This document shows positions 52,738-63,259 of a stretch of DNA of 64,000 nt, one piece after another. The notes under the pieces were generated by a model. That model searched no databases. It saw nothing but the letters and a program-made list of their open reading frames with translations, and was not told the DNA's origin. The position numbers and the translations under genes are program-made. The stretch is from Solirubrobacter ginsenosidimutans. GTDB lineage: Bacteria; Actinomycetota; Thermoleophilia; Solirubrobacterales; Solirubrobacteraceae. Within the stretch, counting starts at the first letter, position 1. Each line of letters starts with the position of its first letter. Location: positions 1-64,000 of the forward strand of contig NZ_JAPDOD010000019.1 of NCBI RefSeq assembly GCF_027587205.1, given 5' to 3'.

Positions 52738-53229
52738 ATGCCCCAGGACCTCCTCCCCGAGACGCTTCCCGTCCACATCGACTCGCTGCGCCGCGCCGCT
52801 CGTGGCATGACCCGGACCCGTGAGGACGCCGAGGATCTGGTGCAGGACACGCTGCTGAAGGTCCTCGCCCGCCCGCGTCAGGTCGGCCCCGCCGGGCCCG
52901 GCCCGTACCTGCATCAGGCGCTGCGCAACACCCACGTCTCGTCGCTGCGGACCCGTGACCGGCGCCCGGTGCTCTCCCCGCTGGAGCCCGAGGACACGCG
53001 CCTCGTCGCGCCCTCCGGCGGCGAGCCGATCGAGATCCTCCACACGCGCGAGATCATCGCCGCGATCAACGCGCTGCCGCAGGCGCAGCGTGAGGTCGTC
53101 GCGGCCGTCGACGTCGCCGGCTTCGGCTACACCGAGGCGGCCACCCAGCTCAAGATCCCCGTCGGCACCGTGATGAGCCGCCTGCACCGCGGCCGCGCGC
53201 GCCTGGCGACCTACGCCGACGCCGCGTAG
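52738..53229 (+). CDS. ECF-type RNA polymerase sigma factor
   Basis: This 163-residue factor has region 2 LRRAARGMTRTREDAEDLVQDTLLKVLARP and region 4 INALPQAQREVVAAVDVAGFGYTEAATQLKIPVGTVMSRLHRGRARL. No anti-sigma gene follows; the next gene is on the opposite strand and its 3' end overlaps by 19 bases. The region upstream carries a palindrome and possible autoregulated promoter. No good Shine-Dalgarno sequence precedes the ATG. Confidence 0.9.
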   Translation: MPQDLLPETLPVHIDSLRRAARGMTRTREDAEDLVQDTLLKVLARPRQVGPAGPGPYLHQALRNTHVSSLRTRDRRPVLSPLEPEDTRLVAPSGGEPIEILHTREIIAAINALPQAQREVVAAVDVAGFGYTEAATQLKIPVGTVMSRLHRGRARLATYADAA

Positions 53230-54221
53230 GGGGGTGCCGCGTCGTGCTCTCGCCCACCGATACCTACGTGGGACACCCCCGCCCCGAATGCGCGCCGGTA
53301 CGCGCTCGGCGACGTCCGCATGATCGCCGTGAAGTGATGCCGGTAGGTCGCGGCGGTGGCGAAGCCGACCGTCTGCGCGACGGTCTCGATCGACGCGTCT
53401 GAGCCCTCCAGCAGCGCCAGGCTCGCGCGCACGCGCTGCTCCAGCAGCCAGCGGCCCGGCGTCGTGCCGGTCGCCTTCCCGAAGCGGCGGGTGAACGTGC
53501 GGACGCTCATGTATGCGCGGCCGGCGAGCGCGTCCAGCGACAGCGGCTCGTCCAAGCGCTCCAGCGCCCACGCCATCACCCCGGCGATCGGGTCGTCATC
53601 CGGGTGGGCCGGCATCGGCGCCTCGATCAGCTGCGCCTGCCCGCCGTCACGGTGCGGCGGGATCACCAGCCGGCGCGCCACGGCGTTGGCGACCTTGCTC
53701 CCGTGGTCGCGGCGCACGATGTGCAGGCACAGGTCGATCCCCGCGGCGCTGCCCGCCGACGTCAGCACCGTGCCGTTGTCGACGTAGAGCACGTCGGCGT
53801 TGACTTTCACCGCGGGATGGCGCGCAGCGAGCTTGGACGCGTAGCGCCAATGCGTCGCCGCCTCGCCGCCGTCGAGCACGCCCGTGGCGGCGAGCAGGAA
53901 CACGCCGCTGCAGATCGAGACCAGCCGCGCGCCCCGCGCCCACGCCGCCCGGACCGCGTCGACCACCTCGGCCGACGGCTCCCCGTGCCAGCCGGGCACG
54001 ACGATCGTGTCGGCATCCGCGAGCGCCTCGAGCCCGTGCTCGACGAAGAACGCGAACCCGCCCGCGGTGGCCGGCAAGGGGCCGGGCGTCTCCGTCGCGA
54101 TCCGCAGGTCGTACCACCACGGCACGTCCAGCTCCGGCCGGTCCAGCCCGAAGACCTCGACGACGATGCCGAGCTCGAACGGGGCGACTCCGGGAGCGGC
54201 GAGCGCGACGACGCGATGCAT
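53211..54221 (-). CDS. GlxA family regulator (DJ-1/PfpI domain plus AraC HTH)
   Basis: This 336-residue regulator has an N-terminal class-I-amidotransferase-like domain (VVALAAPGVAPFELGIVVEVFGLDR, IVVPGW and a nucleophile-elbow cysteine in VSICSGVFLLA). Its C-terminal AraC HTH is LDALAGRAYMSVRTFTRRFGKATGTTPGRWLLEQRV and TVGFATAATYRHHFTAI. It probably senses a small metabolite and controls the divergent rhodanese gene and itself; the spacer between them contains a nested palindrome. Confidence 0.92.
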   Translation of the reverse strand: MHRVVALAAPGVAPFELGIVVEVFGLDRPELDVPWWYDLRIATETPGPLPATAGGFAFFVEHGLEALADADTIVVPGWHGEPSAEVVDAVRAAWARGARLVSICSGVFLLAATGVLDGGEAATHWRYASKLAARHPAVKVNADVLYVDNGTVLTSAGSAAGIDLCLHIVRRDHGSKVANAVARRLVIPPHRDGGQAQLIEAPMPAHPDDDPIAGVMAWALERLDEPLSLDALAGRAYMSVRTFTRRFGKATGTTPGRWLLEQRVRASLALLEGSDASIETVAQTVGFATAATYRHHFTAIMRTSPSAYRRAFGAGVSHVGIGGREHDAAPPYAASA

Positions 54222-54258
54222 GTGGCCAGATCTTGACGCATATCGTCATTCAGGCCAC
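54222..54258. promoter_or_regulatory. nested palindrome in glxA-like/rhodanese spacer
   Basis: Inner TGACG-CATAT-CGTCA (54234-54248) is enclosed by outer GTGGCC (54222-54227) and GGCCAC (54253-54258). It begins at the first base upstream of the regulator ATG and lies 37 bases before the rhodanese ATG. This is a natural candidate for the binding site of the adjacent GlxA-type regulator. Confidence 0.45.
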
Positions 54259-54294
54259 TGGTCAGACGACGGGAACTCGTCGAGCCTGTACGCC

Positions 54295-54753
54295 ATGAAC
54301 TACTTCGCCCGCCGCCTCGAGTTCGAGACCGACGCCGACGACGTCGGCTCCGCCCTGTTGGACGGCACCGCCGACTTCACCCTGATCGACGCCCGCAGCC
54401 GCGCCGCGTACGACGCCGCCCACCTGCCGGGAGCGCTCTCGCTGCCGCACCGCGGGATCACCGCCGACACGCTCCCGGACGGCCCGATCGTCGTCTACTG
54501 CTGGGGCCCCGGCTGCAACGCGGCGACGAAGGCGGCCGCGAAGATCGCCGACCTCGGCCGCGACGTGAAGGAGATGCTCGGCGGCTTCGAGTACTACGTC
54601 CGCGAGGGCTACCCCGTCGAAGGCGACGACGCGGCCCGTCACAACAAGGACCAGAGTGGCCTCGTCGTGCTTCCGGGTGAGACGATGCACGGGTGCAGCC
54701 TCCCGAGCGAGCGCTCCAGCTCCTCCGCGACGCCTATGGCGCCGGCCATCTGA
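54295..54753 (+). CDS. rhodanese-like domain protein
   Basis: This 152-residue single rhodanese domain has FTLIDARSRAAYDAAHLPGALSLPHR and the active-site loop VVYCWGPGCNAATKAA with its cysteine, then LGGFEYYVREGYPVEGD. It may act in sulfur transfer or persulfide handling. The last 20 residues are Ser/Ala-rich and are coded where the FHA gene already begins in another frame (61-base overlap), so the tail may be a run-on. It is divergent from the GlxA-type regulator. Confidence 0.85.
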   Translation: MNYFARRLEFETDADDVGSALLDGTADFTLIDARSRAAYDAAHLPGALSLPHRGITADTLPDGPIVVYCWGPGCNAATKAAAKIADLGRDVKEMLGGFEYYVREGYPVEGDDAARHNKDQSGLVVLPGETMHGCSLPSERSSSSATPMAPAI

Positions 54754-55130
54754 GCACGGCGACGCTCGAGGCGCGCACCGAGTGGGTGCTCGGCGGCGGG
54801 TACGCCGAGGACGCGACCTGGGACCTGCCGAAGCGCTGGTGGCGCCCCGCCGCGCCGGTGCGCAGCCTCGTCGTGGGGGAGACCGAGTGGCCGCTCGCCG
54901 ACCGTGGCCGCTGGGTCGTCGGCCGCGCCTCGTCCTGCGACTTCGCGCTCGAAGCCGACGACACCGTCTCCCGCACGCACGTCGAGATCGCGGTCAGGGC
55001 GGGACTGTGTCTGATCCGCGATCTCGACTCCTGCAACGGCACGTGGCTCAACGGCCGCTCCGTCCGCCGTGCACGCCTCCGTCGCGGAGACGTGCTGCGA
55101 CTCGGCGAGACGGAGCTGCGCGTGCGTTAG
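54693..55130 (+). CDS. DUF1707-FHA domain protein
   Basis: This 145-residue protein has an N-terminal DUF1707-like segment (PPERALQLLRDAYGAGHLSTATLEAR) and a C-terminal forkhead-associated domain: RWVVGRASSCDFALEADDTVSRTHVEI and IRDLDSCNGTWLNGRSV, with the Gly-Arg, Ser-Arg-x-His and Asn-Gly-x-x-x-Asn-Gly residues for phosphothreonine binding. Such pairs occur in actinobacterial Ser/Thr kinase signalling. The GTG at 54693 lies inside the rhodanese 3' end. The stop overlaps the convergent RTX-like gene by 4 bases. Confidence 0.88.
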   Translation: MQPPERALQLLRDAYGAGHLSTATLEARTEWVLGGGYAEDATWDLPKRWWRPAAPVRSLVVGETEWPLADRGRWVVGRASSCDFALEADDTVSRTHVEIAVRAGLCLIRDLDSCNGTWLNGRSVRRARLRRGDVLRLGETELRVR

Positions 55131-56920
55131 CCCGCGAACTCGACGCCGATGGTGCCGGCGGTGAACGCCGAGGTGTCGAGCGTGTCCTTGCCGCCGCGGC
55201 CGTCGATCGCGAGCGTGTCGAAGGACTCGGCGTGGGAGACGTTGACCGTCCACGGGAGGCCGGTCAGCGTCGCGGTGCCGCCGACGACGATCTTGCCGGC
55301 GAGCTTGAGCGCGTCGGGCTTGTCGGTGCCGGCGACCGTGATGCGGTCGGCGATGAAGTCACCGAGCGGGGTGATCGGGAGCGATGCGAGGCTGATGTCG
55401 ACGAGCTGCGCGCCGGTGCGTGACAGGTCGCCGATCGCGAACGTGTCCTCGCCGCTACCGAGGACCGGGTCGACCTCTTCGATGCCGGCGAGCGCGAGCG
55501 CCGTGTCGCCGACGGTGAACCGCAGCCCGCGGCCGTCGGGGTTCAGCGCGTAGGCCTCGCCGTCGTTGGTGCCCTGGATGGAGAGCGAGTCGCGGCTTGC
55601 ACCGCCGTCGACGACGTCGCTGCCGTCGCCGGGCTTCCACGTGAAGCGATCGAAGTCACCGCCCAGGAACGCGACGTCCTCGCCTTTGCCGCCGCTGACG
55701 TCGTCGAAGCCGTCGCCGCCGATCAGATGGTCGTCGCCGGGCCCGCCGATCAGGACGTTGTCGCCGCTGCCGCCCACGAGCGTGAGGTCGACCGCGGCCG
55801 AAGCGGCGCTGATGATGTCGTCGCCGCCGCGGCCGTCCACGGTCAGAGAGCGGTCGAGCGACGGGTTGACGAGCTGGATGAAGGTCGGCCCAAGCAGTCC
55901 GAAGCTGCCGAACGAGATCTGGTCGTCGCCTTCGGAGCCGTAGGCGGTCGTGCGGTCGGCGTCGGCGTTGACCTGGAAGACGTCGGTGGCCGAGAGATCG
56001 CCGACGCTCAACTCGTCCGCCGTGGCCGTGACGATCTCGACGCCGTCGAGGTCGACGTCGCCGGCCCGGACGTGGTCGCCCACGGCGCGCAGGTCGAGCC
56101 GGTGGTCGGCGAGGGACAACGTGTCGGAGGTCCCGTCGCCGCCGTCGACGCGGATGCGGTCGACGTCACGCGCGGCGAACGCGAAGGTCGCGTCGCCGAC
56201 TCCGACCTCGATGCGGCCGGGCCGGCGCAGGAGCGACAGCGCGTCGTCGTCCGCCGTGCCGGAGATCACCAGCGTCCCGCGCTCGACCCGCGCCGGCAGC
56301 GGCCCCTCGACGAACTCGCGCTTGCCGTACTTGGTCTTGGCGCGCTTGACGTCGCCGCCGATCGCCTTCGCGAACTTCCGAGCGAGGTCGGCGTCTTCCA
56401 GCGAGGCGACGAGCAGCAGATGCTGGTCCTGCGTGACCGACCCGCCGAACAGCCGCTCGCGCGCCTCGGCGTCATTGAGCAGCCCGGTCCGCAACGCGGT
56501 GGCGGTCACGCCCGGCACGTCGAGCTGCACCGCGTCCACGTCGCGCGACCCCGCGGGGAGCTGGTCGAACGTCAGCACCGACTGCTGGCCGAAGCGCGCG
56601 CGGATCGTGTCGGCGATCGTGTGCAGCTCGCTCTCGCTGACGTGGTCGACGTCGAACTCGCGCGAGCGCTCGAACGTCGTCGTGCCGCCGTCGAAGAAGA
56701 CGCCGTCGAGCAGTTGCGAGCCGCGCGGGTCGCCGCCGCCGTCGGCGACGATGCGCTCCACCTGCCGCGCGAAGTCCTTCAGGTTGTCCTTCAAGCGCGG
56801 ATCGGCCGGGTCGGTGATGACGGCCGTGTTGTTGGTGGCGAAGATCTCAGCGTCGGCCGCGGAGGCGGCCGGGGCGGCGAACGCCAGCAGGGCCAGCGCG
56901 CCGAGAAGTGGTCGGATCAT
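55127..56920 (-). CDS. secreted RTX-like calcium-binding repeat protein
   Basis: This 597-residue protein has a signal peptide ([20 protein letters not shown]). The first half contains no family I know ([42 protein letters not shown]). The second half has glycine-aspartate repeats of the RTX type, for example [38 protein letters not shown] and GASRDSLSI, which would bind calcium after export. The ATG at 56920 gives the signal peptide; a start at 56953 would bury it. There is no C-terminal type I secretion feature or nearby exporter, so it is probably Sec-exported. Confidence 0.8.
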   Translation of the reverse strand: MIRPLLGALALLAFAAPAASAADAEIFATNNTAVITDPADPRLKDNLKDFARQVERIVADGGGDPRGSQLLDGVFFDGGTTTFERSREFDVDHVSESELHTIADTIRARFGQQSVLTFDQLPAGSRDVDAVQLDVPGVTATALRTGLLNDAEARERLFGGSVTQDQHLLLVASLEDADLARKFAKAIGGDVKRAKTKYGKREFVEGPLPARVERGTLVISGTADDDALSLLRRPGRIEVGVGDATFAFAARDVDRIRVDGGDGTSDTLSLADHRLDLRAVGDHVRAGDVDLDGVEIVTATADELSVGDLSATDVFQVNADADRTTAYGSEGDDQISFGSFGLLGPTFIQLVNPSLDRSLTVDGRGGDDIISAASAAVDLTLVGGSGDNVLIGGPGDDHLIGGDGFDDVSGGKGEDVAFLGGDFDRFTWKPGDGSDVVDGGASRDSLSIQGTNDGEAYALNPDGRGLRFTVGDTALALAGIEEVDPVLGSGEDTFAIGDLSRTGAQLVDISLASLPITPLGDFIADRITVAGTDKPDALKLAGKIVVGGTATLTGLPWTVNVSHAESFDTLAIDGRGGKDTLDTSAFTAGTIGVEFAG

Positions 56921-56978
56921 GCCCCTCAGGACGCTCGGCGGCCCTCGGGTCATCGAGGGGAATCCCCCGTCCTTCCCC

Positions 56979-58676
56979 CTACCAGCGCGTCAGCACGTCC
57001 GGGGCGGCGGTGCGCACGAGGTCGGCGGCGAGGTCGTCGGGCTGCTCCTGCGAGCGGCGCTCCGCGGCCACCCGCTCGCGGTAGATCTCGACCTCGGACG
57101 CGGTCGTCGCCTCGTCCCAGCCGAGCACCTCGGCCATCAGCCGCGCCGCGGGCCCGGAGGCTTCCAGGCCGCGGTCCCACGTCTCGATCGAGATCCGTGT
57201 GCGCCGCGTCAGGACGTCGTCGAGGTGCAGCGCGCCCTCATGCGACGCCGCGTAGCGGATCTCGACCGCGAGGTAGTCCTCCGCCGCCGGCAGCGGCTCG
57301 CCCAGCTCCGGCCGCGCCGCCACGTCCGCCAGCAGCTCGTCGATCCGCGACCCGTAGCGGCGCAGGAGATGCTCGATCCGCGCGACGTGCAGGCCCGAGG
57401 CCGCCGCCACCCGCTCGCGCCGGTTCCACAGTGCCTGGAACCCGTCGGCGCCGAGCAGCGGCGTGACGTGGGTCGCCGACGGCGGGACCGAGCGGTCCAA
57501 CCCCCGCGCGACGGCGTCGATCGCGTCGCGCGCCATCACCCGGTAGGTCGTGTACTTGCCGCCCGCGACGGCCACCAGACCGGGCACCGGAACGGCGACG
57601 GTGTGCTCGCGCGAGAGCTGGCTGGTCGACTCCGACTCGCCCGTGAGCAGCGGCCGCAGCCCCGCGTAGACGCCCTCGACGTCCTCGCGCGTCAGCGGCT
57701 GCGACAGCACCGCGTTGACGTGCTCGAGCACGTAGTCGATGTCGGTCGAGGACGCCGCCGGGTGCGCCTTGTCGAGCTCCCAGTCGGTGTCGGTGGTGCC
57801 GACGATCCAGTGCCGGCCCCACGGGATCACGAACAGCACGGACTTCTCCGTGCGCAGGATCAGGCCGGTGTCGAGCTGCAGGCGGTCGCGCGGGACGACG
57901 AGGTGGACGCCCTTCGACGCCCGCACCTTGAACTTGCCGCGCTCACCCACGAGGTCCTGCACGTCGTCGGTCCACACGCCGGTCGCGTTGACGACCTCGC
58001 TCGCGCGGACGGAGATCTCGTCGCCCGAGAGCTCGTCACGCACCCGCACCCCGGTCACCCGCTCGCCCTCGCGCAGGAAGCCGACGACCCGCGCGTTGGC
58101 GACGACGGCCGCGCCGAGGTGGGCGGCGGTGCGCGCCACGGTCAGCGTGTGGCGGGCGTCGTCGACCTTGGCGTCGTAGTACTGGATCGCGCCCACCAGC
58201 GCGTCCTTCTTCAACGCAGGGGCGATCCGCAGCGCGCCGCGGCGCGTCAGGTGCCGATGGCGGGGGAGGCCCCCGTGGCCGCCGAGCGTGTCGTACAGCG
58301 CCAACCCGGCGCCGATGTACGCGCGCTGCCAGTGCTCGGTGAGCGGCAGCAGGAACGGCACCGGTGTGACGAGGTGCGGCGCCAGCACGTTCAGCAGCAG
58401 CCCGCGCTCGCGCAGCGCTTCGCGCACGAGCCCGAAGTCGCGCTGCTCGAGGTACCGCAGCCCCCCGTGCACGAGCTTGCTCGAGCGCGAAGAGGTCCCG
58501 GCCGCGAAGTCGCGCGCTTCGACCAGCGCGACGTTCAACCCGCGCGTCACCGCATCCAGCGCCGAACCGCTGCCGACCGCGCCGCCGCCGATGACGACCA
58601 CGTCGAAGACGTCCTCGCCGAGGCGGGCGAGCGACGCCCGGCGCTGCTCAGGGCCGAGGTGGCTGGCGTCGTGCAT
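56979..58676 (-). CDS. glpD: glycerol-3-phosphate dehydrogenase (FAD-dependent)
   Basis: GlpD oxidises glycerol 3-phosphate to dihydroxyacetone phosphate at the membrane. The 565-residue protein has the FAD-binding [52 protein letters not shown], then [18 protein letters not shown] and [16 protein letters not shown]. It is divergent from glpK with only 24 bases between the start codons, so both promoters must extend into coding sequence or share that spacer. Confidence 0.95.
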   Translation of the reverse strand: MHDASHLGPEQRRASLARLGEDVFDVVVIGGGAVGSGSALDAVTRGLNVALVEARDFAAGTSSRSSKLVHGGLRYLEQRDFGLVREALRERGLLLNVLAPHLVTPVPFLLPLTEHWQRAYIGAGLALYDTLGGHGGLPRHRHLTRRGALRIAPALKKDALVGAIQYYDAKVDDARHTLTVARTAAHLGAAVVANARVVGFLREGERVTGVRVRDELSGDEISVRASEVVNATGVWTDDVQDLVGERGKFKVRASKGVHLVVPRDRLQLDTGLILRTEKSVLFVIPWGRHWIVGTTDTDWELDKAHPAASSTDIDYVLEHVNAVLSQPLTREDVEGVYAGLRPLLTGESESTSQLSREHTVAVPVPGLVAVAGGKYTTYRVMARDAIDAVARGLDRSVPPSATHVTPLLGADGFQALWNRRERVAAASGLHVARIEHLLRRYGSRIDELLADVAARPELGEPLPAAEDYLAVEIRYAASHEGALHLDDVLTRRTRISIETWDRGLEASGPAARLMAEVLGWDEATTASEVEIYRERVAAERRSQEQPDDLAADLVRTAAPDVLTRW

Positions 58677-58700
58677 CGATCACTAGCGTACGCGTCACGT

Positions 58701-60188
<1,488 letters not shown>

Positions 60189-60191
60189 CCG

Positions 60192-62516
60192 CTACGCGAT
60201 GACGGCGGCCTGGTCGGCCAAGACCCGCTCGAGCGCGGCCACCTCGAGCGGCGGCGCGAACAGGTAGCCCTGACCGGCGTCGCAGCCGAGCTCGCGCAGG
60301 TAGGCGAGCTGGGCCTCGTCCTCGATCCCCTCCGCCACGGTGCGCAGCCCCAGCGAGCGCCCCAGCTGGACGAGCGTCTGGATCAGCGGATCGGACTCGC
60401 GCGAGCGCGCCGAGGCGGCGATGAACGTGCGGTCGATCTTCAACGAGTCGACGGGCAGCTGCTGCAGGTAGGCCAGGGAGGAGTAGCCCGTGCCGAAGTC
60501 GTCGATCGCCACGTGCACGCCGTGCGTCCTGAGCCGGCGCAACAGGTCGGCCGCGGCCGCCGGGTCGCGCATCAGCGCGGTCTCGGTGATCTCCAGGATC
60601 AGGTGGTCGCCGTCGAGCCCGGTGTCGCGCAGCGCGCGCGAGACGGTCTCGAGCAGGCTCGGATCGTCGAGCTGGCGCGCGGACACGTTGACCGACATCC
60701 GCGTCGGCGTGCCGTTGGCCACCCACGCCGCGGCCTGCCGGCACGCCGTCGAAAGCACCCACGCGCCGATGTCCACGATCAGCCCGCTCTCCTCGGCGAG
60801 CGCGATGAACTCGGTCGGCGGGACGAGCCCGCGGGTCGAGTGCTGCCAGCGCAACAGCGCCTCGACCGCGGTGACCTGGCCCGTGTCGAGGTCGAGGATC
60901 GGCTGGTAGACGAGGAACAGCTCGTCGCGGGTGATCGCGCCGCGCAGGTCGTTCTCCAGCGCCAGGCGGTCGTGGGCCGCGATGTGCATCTCGTGGCGGA
61001 ACTCCGCGTAGCGGTTGCGCCCGGCGCCCTTGGCTTCGTAGAGGGCGATGTCGGCGTCGCGCAGCAGGTCCTTGGCCGCTTCGCGGTCTCCGGTGGCGAT
61101 GCCGATCGACGTCGTCAGGGAGATCTCACTGCCGGTTCCCAGGTCGAACGGCTCGCGCAGCACCTCGAGGATGCGCTCGGCGATCTGCGCCGCCCCGCCC
61201 TCGACCAGCACCACGAACTCGTCGCCGCCGAGCCGCCCGATCGTGTCGGTCTCGCGCAGGACCTGGCCGATCCGGGCGGCGACGGTGCGCAGCAACTCGT
61301 CGCCGACGGGATGGCCGAAGGTGTCGTTGACGCCCTTGAAGCCGTCGAGGTCCATGAACATCGCCGACGCCTCGGTGCCGTTGCGGCGGGCGTGGGCGAG
61401 CATCTGCTCGGCGCGGTCCATGATCAGCGCGCGGTTGGGCAGCCCGGTCAGCGCGTCGTGCAGCGCCTGGTGGCGCAGCTGGCCGGTCTTCTCCTCGACC
61501 ATCCGCAGGGCGCGGGCGCGCCCACGGGCCAGGACCTGGACGAGCCCGAACGCCAGCAGGCCCATCACGAGCCAGACGCCGAACACGAGCGCCGCCTGCA
61601 CGCCGGGGGACGAGATGCCGTTGGGTGCGGCGCGCGAGACGGTCACCGTCCAGCGGCCGTCGGCCTGGACGGTGATCCGGCGGGTGAGCGACGCGCCGAT
61701 CGGGTCCCCGCCGAAGCGGGCGATCGATGGGCTGCCGAGCGTCTCGGACAGCGTCCGGTACGCGGCGCCCGCGCCGGTCGGCACGCGCGTCTCGGGCGCG
61801 GAGGAGTGCTCGCGCTCCAGCGTCACCGACACGCCGGTCTGGCCGGCGACGGCGGACTTCAGGATCGGCTCGGAGTCGAACAGGCCGATGATCCAGCCGG
61901 TAGCCCGCGCTCGGCGCTCCGGGATCGTCGTGGGCACGCCGCCGCCGCGGTACACGGGCGCGACGACCTCGAACATCTCGTGCCCGTGCCCGGCGCTGGT
62001 GACGTAGGCGCTGAACTGGCCCGTGTCGCGCGTCTCGACGAGGAGCTTGGAGATCTGGCAGAGGTCGTAGCCGGGCACCGCGGCGTCGTTGAGCGTCTCG
62101 GCCATGCCGGGCCCGGAGACGCCGATCATCGGCAGGCAGTAATACGGCCGCTTGCCCGGCGGGTACACCGGCGAGGCCGGGTGGCGGACGATCTTCGTGT
62201 AGCCGAACCCGGCCACGCCGCGGAAGCGCTTGGTCACGCCCATCGACGCGTACCAGCTCGCGAACTCCTCGTTGGTCAGGCCCGGGTCGTTGGCGAGCAT
62301 CGTGCGCGCGGACAGCGTCAGGTCGTCCATCCGCCGGACCGCGGTGGTCACCGACGCGCCCACCGAGGCCGCCTGGGCGGCGAACGCCTGGTCGTTCTGG
62401 CGCTGCGCCTGCGCGCGCCACAGCATCGCGGAGACGCAGGCGAGCGCGACGAAGACGGCGAGCAGGAGCCAGGACATCCAGGTCCGGGGGCCGACAATCG
62501 ATCCTTGACGCCGCAT
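60192..62516 (-). CDS. CHASE-GGDEF-EAL cyclic-di-GMP protein
   Basis: This 774-residue membrane protein has an N-terminal helix, a periplasmic CHASE-like sensor (about 50-300) and a second helix (VQAALVFGVWLVMGLLAFGL). The GGDEF domain is intact (LTGLPNRALIMDRAEQML; GGDEFVVLVEGG), as is the EAL domain (VEALLRWQH; VNVSARQL; ITETALM; DDFGTGYSSLAYLQQ). Both active-site motifs are present, so it could make or break c-di-GMP. The ATG at 62516 has GGGACGG upstream; a GTG at 62525 is also in frame. A c-di-GMP link to the polysaccharide operon is possible but not visible. Confidence 0.92.
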   Translation of the reverse strand: MRRQGSIVGPRTWMSWLLLAVFVALACVSAMLWRAQAQRQNDQAFAAQAASVGASVTTAVRRMDDLTLSARTMLANDPGLTNEEFASWYASMGVTKRFRGVAGFGYTKIVRHPASPVYPPGKRPYYCLPMIGVSGPGMAETLNDAAVPGYDLCQISKLLVETRDTGQFSAYVTSAGHGHEMFEVVAPVYRGGGVPTTIPERRARATGWIIGLFDSEPILKSAVAGQTGVSVTLEREHSSAPETRVPTGAGAAYRTLSETLGSPSIARFGGDPIGASLTRRITVQADGRWTVTVSRAAPNGISSPGVQAALVFGVWLVMGLLAFGLVQVLARGRARALRMVEEKTGQLRHQALHDALTGLPNRALIMDRAEQMLAHARRNGTEASAMFMDLDGFKGVNDTFGHPVGDELLRTVAARIGQVLRETDTIGRLGGDEFVVLVEGGAAQIAERILEVLREPFDLGTGSEISLTTSIGIATGDREAAKDLLRDADIALYEAKGAGRNRYAEFRHEMHIAAHDRLALENDLRGAITRDELFLVYQPILDLDTGQVTAVEALLRWQHSTRGLVPPTEFIALAEESGLIVDIGAWVLSTACRQAAAWVANGTPTRMSVNVSARQLDDPSLLETVSRALRDTGLDGDHLILEITETALMRDPAAAADLLRRLRTHGVHVAIDDFGTGYSSLAYLQQLPVDSLKIDRTFIAASARSRESDPLIQTLVQLGRSLGLRTVAEGIEDEAQLAYLRELGCDAGQGYLFAPPLEVAALERVLADQAAVIA

Positions 62517-62566
62517 GCTCTGCACCGTCCCGGGTGATCGGCCCGCCTACCACCAGCCTTGATCGG

Positions 62567-63259
62567 CTAAGTGTCGACTTGTGCCAGTTTCGCTCTGGCT
62601 GCCCCGAGCGCGGCTTCGGCGTTCTGGCGCAGCTCGGCGAGCAGGTCGCGACCGGACATGCTCGCCGCGAACGCCTGTTCCATCAGGCGGGCGAGGTCGG
62701 AGTCGCGGGCGCCGGCGAGCCGTTGCTCGGCGTCGGCGACGGCGGCCTGCAGCGCGGGCGCCGGCCCCGCCATCGGCGGGATCAACGACGCGTATGGGGA
62801 CGTCTCCCACTGGCGGACGAGGTTGCCGATCGCCTCCGCGTCGCCCTTCTTGTAGGACTGGTTGAGCCGCTTCATGAAGGCCTCGGCGTGCTCGCGGCCC
62901 GAGTCGTCGGTCACGAGATCCGGGTGCATGCGCTTGGCCGCGTCCCGGAACAGCGTCTTGAGGTCCTCCGAAGGGGGCGGACCGGCGGGTGCGGGGACGG
63001 CGCTCATCGCGGTGGTCGTCTCACGGAAGCGCTGCTCGGCGGCCGCCGCCGCGGTCTGGTCGTCCAGCAACCCCGAGCGTGCGGCGACGATCGCGAGGTA
63101 CTTCGCCTCGAGCTCCTGCACCTGCATGTCGACCACGCCCACCAGGCGCAGGTAGTCCGACTGGAACGCGGCCAGCTCCGAACGCAGGGTCGCGTGCTCC
63201 TCCTCGATCTGCGCGAGCCGGTCGCGCAGCCCCTCCGCGCTAAGCGCGTCCGCGGACAA
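62567..63259 (-). CDS. J-domain-like protein with coiled coil
   Basis: This 230-residue protein has an N-terminal coiled coil (LRDRLAQIEEEHATLRSELAAF), a Pro/Ala linker, then a J-domain-like helix pair with the HPD tripeptide: LKTLFRDAAKRMHPDLVTDD followed by FMKRLNQSYKKGDAEAIGNL. HPD is the Hsp70-stimulating motif, so a DnaK co-chaperone role is plausible. A second Ala-rich helical segment follows. The start is a TTG at 63259, inside the end of the upstream gene (20-base overlap); other starts are possible. Confidence 0.65.
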   Translation of the reverse strand: MSADALSAEGLRDRLAQIEEEHATLRSELAAFQSDYLRLVGVVDMQVQELEAKYLAIVAARSGLLDDQTAAAAAEQRFRETTTAMSAVPAPAGPPPSEDLKTLFRDAAKRMHPDLVTDDSGREHAEAFMKRLNQSYKKGDAEAIGNLVRQWETSPYASLIPPMAGPAPALQAAVADAEQRLAGARDSDLARLMEQAFAASMSGRDLLAELRQNAEAALGAARAKLAQVDT

